Below the pieces are notes generated by a model. That model did not search any database. It was not told the origin of the DNA and saw nothing but the letters and a program-made list of their open reading frames with translations. A stretch of 64,000 bases of DNA from assembly GCA_022799035.1 (NCBI GenBank), contig JAAWNQ010000007.1, positions 1 through 64,000 of the forward strand. Direction: 5' to 3'. Positions within the stretch are counted from its first letter, which is position 1; every line of letters starts with the position of its first letter. This DNA comes from Oscillospiraceae bacterium. GTDB taxonomy: Bacteria; Bacillota; Clostridia; Oscillospirales; Oscillospiraceae. Made by a program: the position numbers and the translations under genes. Below, piece after piece: positions 48,257-57,387 of the stretch.

Positions 48257-50812
48257 TTGCTTGAGCTGATATTTCAAGGTTTTTTTGAGTGGATGTACGG
48301 CTTGATCCTGGAAGCATGGGAGTATTTTGCTTTCGCCATATTGGATGTTATGAGCCTGGACTTTGCCTACTTAGAAAGCCACATTCCTGTTATGTCGAGC
48401 ATTCGTCAGGTTTTGCTGGCAGGTGGATGGGCGTTGCTCATTGGCAATTTGGTTTTTCAAGCGATCAAGAGCATGACTGTAGGGCTTGGTTTTGAAGGAG
48501 AAGATCCCAAACTGCTGTTTACACGCACCTTTGTCTTTTCATTTCTTCTTGTCGCCAGTCCTCAAATCTGTGATCTCTGTCTCAATATGACCTCCATACT
48601 TATGCAGACGATGGAAGTCCCCGATGCGGTTGACGTACATTTGGTGGACAGCAGCGCCTTTGGCAGTCTCACGGTCTCTTGGCTCCTGATTATTATTTTC
48701 AATCTAATCATCATGTACCAGGTATTTAAGCTGCTGGTAGAGGTCGCTGAGCGGTATGTCATTCTGGGGGTACTGACCATGGTAGCCCCTTTAGCCTTTG
48801 GAGTTGGCGGCAGTAAGAGTACGTCAGATATCTTCACGGGCTGGTGTCGGATGTACGGCTCCATGTGTGTGTTGATGGTAAGCCATGTTATTTTCCTCAA
48901 TATGCTCCTGTCTGTACTATCCGCCGTCCCCAGCGGTCTCGACACCTTCCTGTGGATGATCCTTCTCCTTGCCATTGTCAAAACCGCCAAGAAATCCGAC
49001 AGCATCATTACCCGAATCGGTCTTAATCCTGCCTTTACAGGGGACGCCCTGCACGTTCTCCCGGGCGCACTCTCCTATGTGCTGCTCCATCAGGCCACCT
49101 CCCAAATCACAAAAAGTCTCGGGAAGGCCACTGGTGGTACTGGCCGAGGCAGAGCATCAGGCAATTCTCCCCCCGGAAAGGGGCCACGCTCTGGTGGGCC
49201 GCGAGGGGCAGGAACGGGAAGTCCCGGTGGAAGTTCCTATAGCTACAGCAATCCCTCCACCGCAAACGCTTCCTCCACCTCGTCCTCTTCTTATAGCGGC
49301 AGTACCTTTTCGGAAACCAGCAGTACCCTCACGCCCCCAGGCGGGGACACTCCGCAGCAACCAGGCGGCAGCAAGCCTTCCTACGGCCCCGTTGCTCCAG
49401 ACAATCCCATGCCCACCCAGAAACCCCACATACAGCCCAAGGGCAGGGATAGCATGGCGCAACCTCCTGGTCAGAAGGTGGATTCCGAACCAGCCCCCTC
49501 TAAACATCCTGTGATGAGGGAGAAAATCACTCCCCATTCTGCCATAGCGCCAGCAGGCGTCCCCCAAAATAGCACCACCGATCAGCCTGGTACGGCAGGA
49601 ACAGGGGGTGCCCCAATGATCCACAAGCAGTCTGTCTCTCCATCCACGCAAAAGGGGCAGACGCCCACCGGCCAGGCCATTCAGTCGCAGCCTCAAACAA
49701 CTGAGTGCCGCAAGGGGGATTCCCCTGAAAAAACCTCTCCCTCCCCCCTTAGAGCAAGTCAAGCCCGGCAATCCGTGGAAGGAAAAGTCGATCCCGGTTC
49801 CGCTGTTACCACTCAGGAGAATGGCGTCACAACCCGATTTTCCCGCCGAAGCACTCAATCCCTTGGCCGAGTATCTGCTCTTAAAATCCAGCCGGTACAA
49901 TCTTCAAAAGAGTCTGCAACCAAGGACGGCGGTGGAGAGACAAAACCCCAGGGCACTCGTTTTACTGCACTGGAGGCAAAAACAAGCGCTTTAGGTTCCT
50001 CTGATATTCCAGCAAAACCCGGTTCAGGTTCTGCCCGTCAGGACAGAGCTACTCGGCAGATCACACGTCCGAGTGTCGGAAGAGATTCAGATCCGCAAAG
50101 AGTCCCGACACCTCCATCCCCATCTTCCGCTGTTCCCACCCGGCCCACACCAGAGGCACCCACCCCCCATCCTGGCACGGCAGGAAAAATTTCGTCCCTT
50201 TCTACGCCCCCCGCCAGTATGCCGGCAAAGCAGAGCAAGCCTGTTTCGACCCCCACAAAGCTCCCCGCAACGCCGGAAAGCTTCAGTCCGGCACGGCAGG
50301 AAACACTCCTTTCTACATCTTCCTCGTCTTCAATTTCTGAGGTATCATCTCGCATAAGCCACGGCACAGCAGGAATGGAAGCTGCATCAAGCACTCCTTT
50401 GCCGGATCGGGCATCACGGTACAGCAAACGAGAGGGAATCGTGTCCACGCCAAAGGCCCCGACTACCGAAGCCAGGTGTAGCTCGGCACAGCAGGAACGT
50501 CCGCCGTCTGTTTCTGCTCAGCCTTGGCCGTCACCACCCACTGTGCAGCCAAGCCCCGGCACGGCAGGAACTATGCCATCTCCAGGCCGAACGGTATCTC
50601 CCATTCAATCAGGGGAGTCTCCCGCACGGGCTGTTTCCCATGTGCCCGTAAGTCCAGTGTCTCCTGTGACCCCACCTACGGCAAGGCAAGATCCTACCCC
50701 GGCAAAAGTTGTTCCTTCTGTAAAGTCAGTCTCCGCGCCAAAAGATACCCGGCTCAAAAAGGGTTACCCCGCTAAACCAAACAAGGGAGGCAAAAAACGC
50801 CATGGACGATAG
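48257..50812 (+). CDS. TrbL/VirB6-like membrane protein (CD1107 family) with long disordered tail
   Basis: 851 residues from a TTG with GAAGGAGGTG upstream. Residues 1-285 hold about six membrane helices (QVLLAGGWALLIGNLVFQAI, LLIIIFNLIIMYQVFKLLV, LGVLTMVAPLAFGVGG, LMVSHVIFLNMLLSVLS), the VirB6/TrbL channel core. Residues 286-851 are Pro/Ser/Thr/Gln-rich, basic and almost certainly disordered, ending in KGGKKRHGR. Family members vary greatly in this tail. Within the tail DNA the motif GGCACRGCAGGAA recurs and is read in two frames, giving GTAG or ARQE. The protein should form the inner-membrane channel with VirB4 and VirD4. It overlaps the hydrolase gene by 11 nt. Confidence 0.85.
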   Translation: MLELIFQGFFEWMYGLILEAWEYFAFAILDVMSLDFAYLESHIPVMSSIRQVLLAGGWALLIGNLVFQAIKSMTVGLGFEGEDPKLLFTRTFVFSFLLVASPQICDLCLNMTSILMQTMEVPDAVDVHLVDSSAFGSLTVSWLLIIIFNLIIMYQVFKLLVEVAERYVILGVLTMVAPLAFGVGGSKSTSDIFTGWCRMYGSMCVLMVSHVIFLNMLLSVLSAVPSGLDTFLWMILLLAIVKTAKKSDSIITRIGLNPAFTGDALHVLPGALSYVLLHQATSQITKSLGKATGGTGRGRASGNSPPGKGPRSGGPRGAGTGSPGGSSYSYSNPSTANASSTSSSSYSGSTFSETSSTLTPPGGDTPQQPGGSKPSYGPVAPDNPMPTQKPHIQPKGRDSMAQPPGQKVDSEPAPSKHPVMREKITPHSAIAPAGVPQNSTTDQPGTAGTGGAPMIHKQSVSPSTQKGQTPTGQAIQSQPQTTECRKGDSPEKTSPSPLRASQARQSVEGKVDPGSAVTTQENGVTTRFSRRSTQSLGRVSALKIQPVQSSKESATKDGGGETKPQGTRFTALEAKTSALGSSDIPAKPGSGSARQDRATRQITRPSVGRDSDPQRVPTPPSPSSAVPTRPTPEAPTPHPGTAGKISSLSTPPASMPAKQSKPVSTPTKLPATPESFSPARQETLLSTSSSSSISEVSSRISHGTAGMEAASSTPLPDRASRYSKREGIVSTPKAPTTEARCSSAQQERPPSVSAQPWPSPPTVQPSPGTAGTMPSPGRTVSPIQSGESPARAVSHVPVSPVSPVTPPTARQDPTPAKVVPSVKSVSAPKDTRLKKGYPAKPNKGGKKRHGR
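49586..50571 (+). repeat. Dispersed GGCACRGCAGGAA repeats in the TrbL tail
   Basis: Six copies lie around 49586-49602, 50171-50187, 50288-50303, 50360-50376, 50482-50498 and 50555-50571 (one has GGTAC). Copies 1, 2, 4 and 6 are in one codon phase (Gly-Thr-Ala-Gly), copies 3 and 5 in another (Ala-Arg/Gln-Gln-Glu). A partial copy occurs near 50675-50692. Confidence 0.75.
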
Positions 50813-52133
50813 GCACTCCGGGGGCCGCACAGCGGCGCAAGCAGTCAGGGCGGCTAAGGCAGCCGCAAATATTGCCAGGGCAGCGGCGGTCTCGGGTTTA
50901 CCTGGAGCCGCCGCTGCCACCGCAAAAGAAACATTACCTTTTCTCGTTAAACTCAGCCTGGGCATCATTATCACTATTTTTGTCCTGCTTATGATGGTCA
51001 TTTCCGCTATCCCAAATATCTTTTTTGGCTTTGGCGGCACTAAAACCGCTGAGATCGCAACAATGAACAATCAAGCCAAGGCTTTGGGCAGCACCTATAT
51101 CAACTTGGAGGATGCCCGCTCCACACAGGTCGATGCCATTGTTACCGCCATTGTGTCTGAATACGAAAGCAGAGGCATCACCATCAACAAGATCAAAGTG
51201 GCAAACCGCCTGTCAAGGGATGACATCATCTGGATCATCGCCACCAACTCGGTGGCAAACGAGCAAAACCTGTCCGTGATGACCCCGGATAAAATTATTT
51301 CCTTCTGTTCAAGCCACCTATCCTATACATCCTCGCTTTTCTCGGAAGATGAGGTCATCACCCTGGTCATCCGATTTAACCCGATTGATCCTGACGCCCT
51401 TATGTCCGACCTTGGCTTTACAAAGCAGGCGAAGGTCTGGGCCGGAGCGCTCCAGGAGACTTTGGAGAAAAGTGATGCTCTCAGTAAGTACGGCCCCGCC
51501 TATGAGGACTACCACCCAAGCTATGACGGGGATTCTCCCGGTGGCGGAGGAAATATCCAGCATGGCAGTTCCTTTGACAACACCATTGACATTACGCTTT
51601 TTGTGAACCCTCACACCAAAAACAACCGGGATCTGGTGTCCTATGTTACCCAAGCCTATGAAAACAACTGGGGCTATGTATGGGGCACCTACGGCAACAT
51701 TTTGAGCGAAGCTCTCCTTGAGTATAAGATTGAACAGTATCCTGATGGGGTTGGAGACCACGCCGATTTTATTGAAGAGAATTGGCTTGGCCGCCGAACT
51801 GCCGACTGTGTAGGTCTTATCAAGGGGTATGCTTGGCTTGATCCCTCCTCTCTAAAAATCAAGTATGGCACCAACGAGATGCCTGACACTACCGCAAATG
51901 GCATGTTTCAGCTCGCTAAAAACTCAGATTATGACTACGGCAGCATTGCAACTATGCCCGAGATTCCTGGTCTGGCTCTCTGGAAGGATGGTCATATCGG
52001 GGTCTATATTGGTAACGGCTATGCGATTGAGGCCATGGGAACACGGTATGGCGTGGTAAAAACCGAGGTGTCAAAGAGGAACTGGACACACTGGTGCAAA
52101 CTTCCACACATCACATATCTGGAGGATACTTAA
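50802..52133 (+). CDS. CD1108-family cell-wall hydrolase (NlpC/P60)
   Basis: 443 residues. An Ala-rich basic N-terminus (KAAANIARAAAVSGLPGAA) precedes one membrane helix (LSLGIIITIFVLLMMVISAI, about 50-70), a VirB8-like or helical middle domain, a Gly-rich linker (DSPGGGGN) and a C-terminal NlpC/P60 domain. The catalytic Cys is in RTADCVGLIKGY (about 334) and the His in KDGHIGVYIGNG (about 396). It should cut peptidoglycan peptides to let the transfer channel cross the wall, like VirB1. It sits between the TrbL-like and HTH genes. Confidence 0.88.
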   Translation: MDDRHSGGRTAAQAVRAAKAAANIARAAAVSGLPGAAAATAKETLPFLVKLSLGIIITIFVLLMMVISAIPNIFFGFGGTKTAEIATMNNQAKALGSTYINLEDARSTQVDAIVTAIVSEYESRGITINKIKVANRLSRDDIIWIIATNSVANEQNLSVMTPDKIISFCSSHLSYTSSLFSEDEVITLVIRFNPIDPDALMSDLGFTKQAKVWAGALQETLEKSDALSKYGPAYEDYHPSYDGDSPGGGGNIQHGSSFDNTIDITLFVNPHTKNNRDLVSYVTQAYENNWGYVWGTYGNILSEALLEYKIEQYPDGVGDHADFIEENWLGRRTADCVGLIKGYAWLDPSSLKIKYGTNEMPDTTANGMFQLAKNSDYDYGSIATMPEIPGLALWKDGHIGVYIGNGYAIEAMGTRYGVVKTEVSKRNWTHWCKLPHITYLEDT

Positions 52134-52406
52134 ATGTATCATGCAACACATCTCCGTCTTTTGCGCCTTCACCACGGTATCCCATTGCGAAAATTGAGTA
52201 GACGGGCTGGCATATCCAACCAGCATTTGAGCCGTCTGGAGCTGCAAGAGATATCCGCTACACCCTACCAAGAACAAAAACTGGCGTTGGCCTTTGAGAC
52301 GCTGATTTCCGACTCCGCAAAAGAACTTGAGGCTTTGACATCCGACTATACCAAATGGAAAGGGCGCTTGTTGGAAAGCGCAGAAGGTGACAGTTATGAA
52401 CTATGA
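52134..52406 (+). CDS. XRE-family HTH protein
   Basis: 90 residues beginning directly after the hydrolase stop (TAAATG). The HTH reads LRLLRLHHGIPLRKLSRRAG, then SNQHLSRLELQEI, and a helical C-terminus follows. A regulator embedded in the transfer operon could feed back on its expression. The next gene starts 11 nt before its stop. Confidence 0.75.
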   Translation: MYHATHLRLLRLHHGIPLRKLSRRAGISNQHLSRLELQEISATPYQEQKLALAFETLISDSAKELEALTSDYTKWKGRLLESAEGDSYEL

Positions 52407-52698
52407 CACCTACCATATTCCCACAAATTTCGTTGACGCCGGGCGTGTCCTGGGGCTATTTGAACTTCGCAACGTGATCGAAGCGGTACTCCTGGTCATC
52501 CCGGCTCTTTACCTCTGTATCGCCTATCTGCCTTTAGACCTGACTTCCAAGATTATTGCCACCATGGTTATCGTCATACCTACCGGTGGCTTTGGTCTTA
52601 TGGGGATCAACGATGATAGCTTTTCCCGCTGGCTCTCCAGTTGGTGGCTCTGGCGGCGGCGTAGGCGTCTTATGCTGTTCCGAGGGGAGGTGATTTAA
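52396..52698 (+). CDS. PrgI-like transfer membrane protein
   Basis: 100 residues from the ATG at 52396 (a GTG three codons upstream is also possible). YHIPTNFVDAGRVLGLFELR is followed by two membrane helices (EAVLLVIPALYLCIAYLPL and KIIATMVIVIPTGGFGLMG) and a basic end (WLWRRRRRLML). This is the VirB3/PrgI type that anchors VirB4. It precedes two VirB4-related genes, as expected. Confidence 0.82.
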   Translation: MNYDTYHIPTNFVDAGRVLGLFELRNVIEAVLLVIPALYLCIAYLPLDLTSKIIATMVIVIPTGGFGLMGINDDSFSRWLSSWWLWRRRRRLMLFRGEVI

Positions 52699-52701
52699 GC
52701 T

Positions 52702-53376
52702 ATGGGAGTGAAAGAACTCATCTTTGGCGGCGTTGGAAACATCGGCGTCCACAGCAACACCTTCCAAGGCAGTATTCAGGAGTGGCTGCCCATCCATGCC
52801 ATTACCGGCGGCGTAGTCATCACAAAAGATGGCCGCTTTATCAAAATTATGGAGATCCTGCCCGTCAACATCTACCTAAAGTCACCTGCTGATCGGCAGG
52901 CTATCATTGAATCTTTCGCCGCCTACCTGAAAATCGCCCCAGACACCTTGCAGATCCAGGCCCGTACCCTCCCCACGGACACCTCTGACTATATACAGCG
53001 TATGGAACAGTACGCGGAGAATGAGTCTAATATCTTCTGCCGTGAAATGATCGAGGACAATATCCGGGAGATAGGTCAGGGTATTGCAAGCCAAGCCATT
53101 CGACACCGCTTTTTCCTGATTATCCAGTATGAGCCTCGAATGCGGGCAAAACGCAACTCCGTACAGGCTATCGTAGAGCGCCTGAATGAAGAGGCTGACA
53201 CCGCCCGGCGGTATCTGGACATGTGCGAACTGGAGGTGCTGTTGCCCCGTTACACGGATAACTTTGTCCTCCAGTTGCTCTACGACATTATTAACAAGCA
53301 GACCAGTCAACGGGTAAAGCTACCCGAAGGCGTTTTTGATATGACTACTGCCGTTCACGGCATTTATGAGGAGTAA
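52702..53376 (+). CDS. VirB4 N-terminal-domain-like transfer protein
   Basis: 224 residues. GGGGAGGTG precedes the ATG. It lacks any P-loop but resembles the N-terminal part of TraC/VirB4 proteins (DGRFIKIMEILPVNIYLKSP, RTLPTDTSDYIQRMEQYAEN, RHRFFLIIQYEP). A stand-alone copy beside the full VirB4 gene suggests a structural partner of the ATPase. It overlaps or abuts the VirB4 gene, depending on the start chosen there. Confidence 0.65.
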   Translation: MGVKELIFGGVGNIGVHSNTFQGSIQEWLPIHAITGGVVITKDGRFIKIMEILPVNIYLKSPADRQAIIESFAAYLKIAPDTLQIQARTLPTDTSDYIQRMEQYAENESNIFCREMIEDNIREIGQGIASQAIRHRFFLIIQYEPRMRAKRNSVQAIVERLNEEADTARRYLDMCELEVLLPRYTDNFVLQLLYDIINKQTSQRVKLPEGVFDMTTAVHGIYEE

Positions 53377-53380
53377 AACC

Positions 53381-55351
53381 ATGCCCAAGACATTTTCCCT
53401 AAAGTCTAAAAAAGCCAAGGAGACGCCGATGCCCATTCCGGGTCAGGCCGCGCAGCCGGAGACCGACCTGGAGCAAGAACGTGTGCCTTTTTCCCTGAAA
53501 CGCCTTATCTTCGGAGAGGAAAAACCCGACCTTTCCGAGCTGGAGGCCGGCGCCACCACTATTCTGGATATTCTATCCCCAACCACAGTGGATACCAAGA
53601 GTCGGGACTATATCGTGGTGGATGGCGTCTATCACGCATACCTCTATGTGACTGGTTACGGCTACACCACCACGGTTGGTTCCTGCTGGCTGGCCCCCTT
53701 GGTGGAGGCCGGAGAGGGCGTCAGTGTCAATTTTATCATGCAGCGTCAGCCGAAAGAAAAGATCCTTTCAAAAATATCCCAAACCACAATGGTCAACCGC
53801 TCCCGGATGCGGGATGTGGGCGATACCCGTCAGGACTACGAGGAACTGGACAGCGCCATCAACTCTGGTCTTTACCTGAAGGAAGCCATCAACCGCCAAG
53901 GCGAGGACTTCTATTACATGCACACCATCATTGAGGTGACAGCTCCCGACCCGGAGACTCTGGAACAGCGGGTGACCGAGGTTGAGAAGTTGTGTGTGTC
54001 GGTGGATATGATCGCCCGGCGGTGCGACTACAAGAACGAACAAGCCTTTCTCTCCGCCCTGCCTACCCTCCAGACCGACCCTGATATTGAGCGCAAGGCC
54101 CGCCGCAACGCCCTTACCTCCGGGGTGGCTGCCGCGTTCCCCTTTGCCTCCTACGAGCTTTCTGACCGCAACGGCGTATTTCTTGGTCTCAATATGTATA
54201 ACCGTTCCCCGGTGTTTTTGGATATCTACGACGACTACAAGTACACCAACGGCAACGTGTGGATCGGCGGCTCCACCGGGGCGGGCAAGACCGTCACCCT
54301 CCAATGCCTGGGCGCCCGGCTTCGGGAACAGGGCAAGCAGGTCATCTTCATTGTACCCAAGAAAGGTCACGAGTTCCGTCCCCTCTGCGAAATGATGGGG
54401 GGTCAATACCTGCGAATGTCCCCCTCCTCTAAAGATTGTCCCAACATCATGGCCATCCGCCGTAAGTCTCTGGATTCATACGCCGGACTGAAAAACCTGA
54501 TGGCCCGGGACGACTCGGTGTTGGCCGAGAAAATATCCCATCTCATCATCTGGTACTCCCTCCAAAAGAAGGATCTGAGCGAAGAGGATCGCAATTATCT
54601 GGACTCTTCTTTAGTGGAGTGCTACCGCCGCTACGGTATCACCTTTGACAACGCCACCATCACCAACGAAGATGGCAGCTTTAAGGTCATGCCCATTCTC
54701 CCGGACTGGCATCAGGTTCTCTCCGAGAACCCGGAAACCAAACATCTGGCGGTAGTGCTGGCACGGTACGTCACCGGCTCCGCCGCCGCCATGGGCCAGC
54801 GCAACGACATTGACCTGCACAACAAGTACATTGTTCTGGACACTACCGGCCTCTCTGATGACCTGTTGCTGCCCGGCATCTTTTGGGCCACCGATGTGGC
54901 CAACGACCTCATCATGGACTCTCCCGACCTGTGCGCCCTCATTGCCGATGAGCTGTGGAGTCTGGTAGGCGCCACCTCCAACCCCATCGCTGCGGGCTTT
55001 ATCCAGGAGATGGTCAAGACCATCCGCGGCCTGGGCGGCTGCGCCATCACCTCCACTCAAGGTATGCAGGATCTCTTTGGGCTGGATGGCGGCAAGTACG
55101 GCAAGGGCATTCTGGATGCCAGCCGGATCAAGCTAATTCTTCAGATGGAGGAACAGGAGGCCCGGCTCATCCAAGGGGTACTTAATCTTTCCGAGGATGA
55201 GGTGCGGCAGATCACCCGGTTCCGCCGAGGCGAGGGTCTGCTGTGCATCGGCTACAACCACGTCCCCATTGCCATCCACACCACTCCCAAAGAGTACGCC
55301 GCAATCACCACATCGCCCACCGATCTGCACCGAGCGGAAATACAGGAGTGA
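53381..55351 (+). CDS. virB4: VirB4-like conjugation ATPase
   Basis: 656 residues from the ATG with GAGGAG upstream. Walker A is WIGGSTGAGKTVTL near residue 300, and Walker B LCALIADELWSLVG near 520. The N-terminal half carries the VirB4 transfer domain (DYIVVDGVYHAYLYVTGYGY). It is the conserved energising ATPase of type IV secretion and assembles with VirB6-, VirB3- and VirD4-like proteins encoded nearby. Confidence 0.92.
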   Translation: MPKTFSLKSKKAKETPMPIPGQAAQPETDLEQERVPFSLKRLIFGEEKPDLSELEAGATTILDILSPTTVDTKSRDYIVVDGVYHAYLYVTGYGYTTTVGSCWLAPLVEAGEGVSVNFIMQRQPKEKILSKISQTTMVNRSRMRDVGDTRQDYEELDSAINSGLYLKEAINRQGEDFYYMHTIIEVTAPDPETLEQRVTEVEKLCVSVDMIARRCDYKNEQAFLSALPTLQTDPDIERKARRNALTSGVAAAFPFASYELSDRNGVFLGLNMYNRSPVFLDIYDDYKYTNGNVWIGGSTGAGKTVTLQCLGARLREQGKQVIFIVPKKGHEFRPLCEMMGGQYLRMSPSSKDCPNIMAIRRKSLDSYAGLKNLMARDDSVLAEKISHLIIWYSLQKKDLSEEDRNYLDSSLVECYRRYGITFDNATITNEDGSFKVMPILPDWHQVLSENPETKHLAVVLARYVTGSAAAMGQRNDIDLHNKYIVLDTTGLSDDLLLPGIFWATDVANDLIMDSPDLCALIADELWSLVGATSNPIAAGFIQEMVKTIRGLGGCAITSTQGMQDLFGLDGGKYGKGILDASRIKLILQMEEQEARLIQGVLNLSEDEVRQITRFRRGEGLLCIGYNHVPIAIHTTPKEYAAITTSPTDLHRAEIQE

Positions 55352-55354
55352 GCT

Positions 55355-56011
55355 ATGGACGCACTAAAGAAAGACATGATCCGCATTCAGGAACTGACGG
55401 GAACCGCCTATACCAAAACGGGTGCTTTGCTGGCTCTGGGAGATGGCGGTCAAATGTCTCCCCAAGCTCTCCAACGCAGTTTGGAGACGACCCTGCTGAA
55501 CTTTGAAAAGGCGACACTGGAGCTCCGGCAGTTGTGCGAACAGTATTCGCCTGGAGTTGGCGGCTATGGCCGCCGCCCCATTCTCCCCCCTCTGGAGGTG
55601 GCGGGCAAGGTGGAGTGGCTGGGTTCTGACTGGCTACGTATCACCCTCAACACACTTTTGCCCCATTGCCGGTATGCCTCACCTCTTTGGCTTACCGACA
55701 CCATTGTCCGGCTTCTGGATGACTTTCAAACGCGGGGAAACCGCCTTCCTTTTTTTCGCCAAGCTCTCCTGGTCATTGACGAATATGGCCCCATCCAAAA
55801 CCGTCACATCTTCGATCAGGACAACAAGGGGTGGAAGGCGGTAAGCAACGCCATTAAGGGCCGGCTCATCCCGGACGACGACCAATTCTCCTTGGGAGTG
55901 GCCCTGATCGCTACCCCCGCCAGCGAGTGCCGCTGCCAAATCTCTCTTTTGAATATGGCTGACGCAGCCGATTTTTTTGCTGTTCGGAACGGAGATTATT
56001 CCTTGGATTGA
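55355..56011 (+). CDS. Hypothetical ICE protein (DUF6100-like)
   Basis: 218 residues with ACAGGAG before the ATG. The N-terminal part is helical (MDALKKDMIRIQELTGTAYT, ALQRSLETTLLNFEKATLEL). The rest is alpha/beta with VEWLGSDWLRITLNTLLPHC. I recall similar proteins in Tn1549-type elements under DUF6100 but cannot confirm this. No catalytic site or membrane segment is visible. It lies between virB4 and a non-coding, hairpin-rich stretch. Confidence 0.55.
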   Translation: MDALKKDMIRIQELTGTAYTKTGALLALGDGGQMSPQALQRSLETTLLNFEKATLELRQLCEQYSPGVGGYGRRPILPPLEVAGKVEWLGSDWLRITLNTLLPHCRYASPLWLTDTIVRLLDDFQTRGNRLPFFRQALLVIDEYGPIQNRHIFDQDNKGWKAVSNAIKGRLIPDDDQFSLGVALIATPASECRCQISLLNMADAADFFAVRNGDYSLD

Positions 56012-56280
56012 CCATTCGATTTCCCTCTGCATAAAGACGCTTTTTAGATGTTCTCAATACGCAGGCCATCAAATGGTTTTGCGAGAACCGCTGGCGCTTG
56101 GAAATACGGAGGTATTCGGTTCATCCACAGGTAGCGCCCGGGGAAAAATCAAACCTCTGTCTTGCACCATTTGACGGGAGGAAAAAATGTCCCCATTAAG
56201 ACGCCGAAATCGTGTTTGCACCGTTCACGGTGCAAATGCGGTTTCGGCGGTTTCATTCCCGATTGAAAGGAGTATGAACT
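56012..56280 (+). other. Hairpin-rich intergenic stretch of the ICE
   Basis: About 270 nt without a confident gene. Near 56200-56247 a compound hairpin occurs: GCCGAAA with TTTCGGC outside, TTTGCACCG with CGGTGCAAA inside around TTCA. An ATG at 56187 with GGGAGG opens an 87-codon frame that overlaps the next gene in another phase. A start-less frame (56044-56199, ...NTQAIKWFCENRWRLEIRRY) looks like a gene remnant. The hairpin may control translation of the gene at 56281 or be an oriT. Confidence 0.45.
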
Positions 56281-57387
56281 TTGCTCTTTTGCCAACGAGA
56301 GATCGACGCGCTGCGCCTGCTGTGTTGGTGCCGATACGCGAATCTCGACTCACTGAGGCGGCTCATAACCGAGACCGAAATAAGAAATCTGGTCACACTC
56401 GGTTTTGTCAAAGAACACCCCAAGAGCCATGCGTTTGTCCCCACACATAAAACAGTAGAACTCCTCCAGACTGCCTTTGACGGGGCTGTGCCTGATGTTG
56501 TGCGAGTCTATTCACCTCAGCTTATAGAACGGCGGCTTCGGCTCGCTCAGATCGCCACGACCTTTTACCGGGGCGGAGTAAACCCCTTCCTTTTACGCAA
56601 GGAGGAGCTTCTCCATCCTCCGTCTCTCTTCCTCCCATCCATGGCCAGAGGGCGAGGACAAAATCCGTGGGGCAGCACCCGCATTGCCGGGATCGCCCAT
56701 CTGGGAGAGCAGACCTTTGCCGTTCACTACGTCTGTCCCGGCATTGGCAGACTTATCCTCAATAATGAGCTGGTGGCCTTTAATAACCAGACCGCCGCTC
56801 TTCATAATACCCGGCGGGGGTTCCTCTTTGCCGGAGGAAGCTATGCCGACATTCTGGCGGAACTTGACCGGCCAGACGCCGAGGACGGCAACCAAGCGGT
56901 GAACTACGCCGGGGCTTACCGCCGTCTGACCCTTCCCGTTCATCTGTTGCCCTGTGATGACATTGGGGCGCTTCAGCTCCGTGTCATGACTCAGCCCAAT
57001 TACCGAAATCGTTTAGCACAGGCAGCCTTGGGGCGGTACTTCCGCCCACCCCCGGATGACACCTCTACCTTTGACGCATGTTTCAACCGCACACCTGTGG
57101 TCATCGGGGTAGACATGGATCTGCGCCGGATCAATGCCGCTATGGAGACCGCAAAAAAACTGGGTCATCCCTACATTATCCTTGCCGCGCTGACAGGTCA
57201 GGTGCAAAGCGGGATCTTCGATGGCTTCCGCATTCCGGGACAGGATAATGTGCTGGCTCTGCGGGAGGATGTAGTCTTGGAGCTTGTGGGCCATGACGGT
57301 ATGGGGTTTCCCGGCGATCAACCATTTTGGTCTAAGAAAGGGGACGCGCTTCATGCCCCGGTTATCCAAACTCATCGAAAAACTTGA
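56281..57387 (+). CDS. Hypothetical ICE protein, replication-relaxation-like
   Basis: 368 residues from a TTG with AAAGGAG upstream. An N-terminal winged-helix-like part (EIDALRLLCWCRYANLDSLR, NLVTLGFVKEHPKSHAFVPT) suggests DNA binding, as in replication-relaxation proteins of mobile elements. A large C-terminal alpha/beta domain follows (VHYVCPGIGRLIL, VVIGVDMDLRRINAAMETAK). It overlaps the start of virD4 by 35 nt, so the two are translated together and may cooperate in presenting DNA to the coupling protein. Family uncertain. Confidence 0.55.
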   Translation: MLFCQREIDALRLLCWCRYANLDSLRRLITETEIRNLVTLGFVKEHPKSHAFVPTHKTVELLQTAFDGAVPDVVRVYSPQLIERRLRLAQIATTFYRGGVNPFLLRKEELLHPPSLFLPSMARGRGQNPWGSTRIAGIAHLGEQTFAVHYVCPGIGRLILNNELVAFNNQTAALHNTRRGFLFAGGSYADILAELDRPDAEDGNQAVNYAGAYRRLTLPVHLLPCDDIGALQLRVMTQPNYRNRLAQAALGRYFRPPPDDTSTFDACFNRTPVVIGVDMDLRRINAAMETAKKLGHPYIILAALTGQVQSGIFDGFRIPGQDNVLALREDVVLELVGHDGMGFPGDQPFWSKKGDALHAPVIQTHRKT

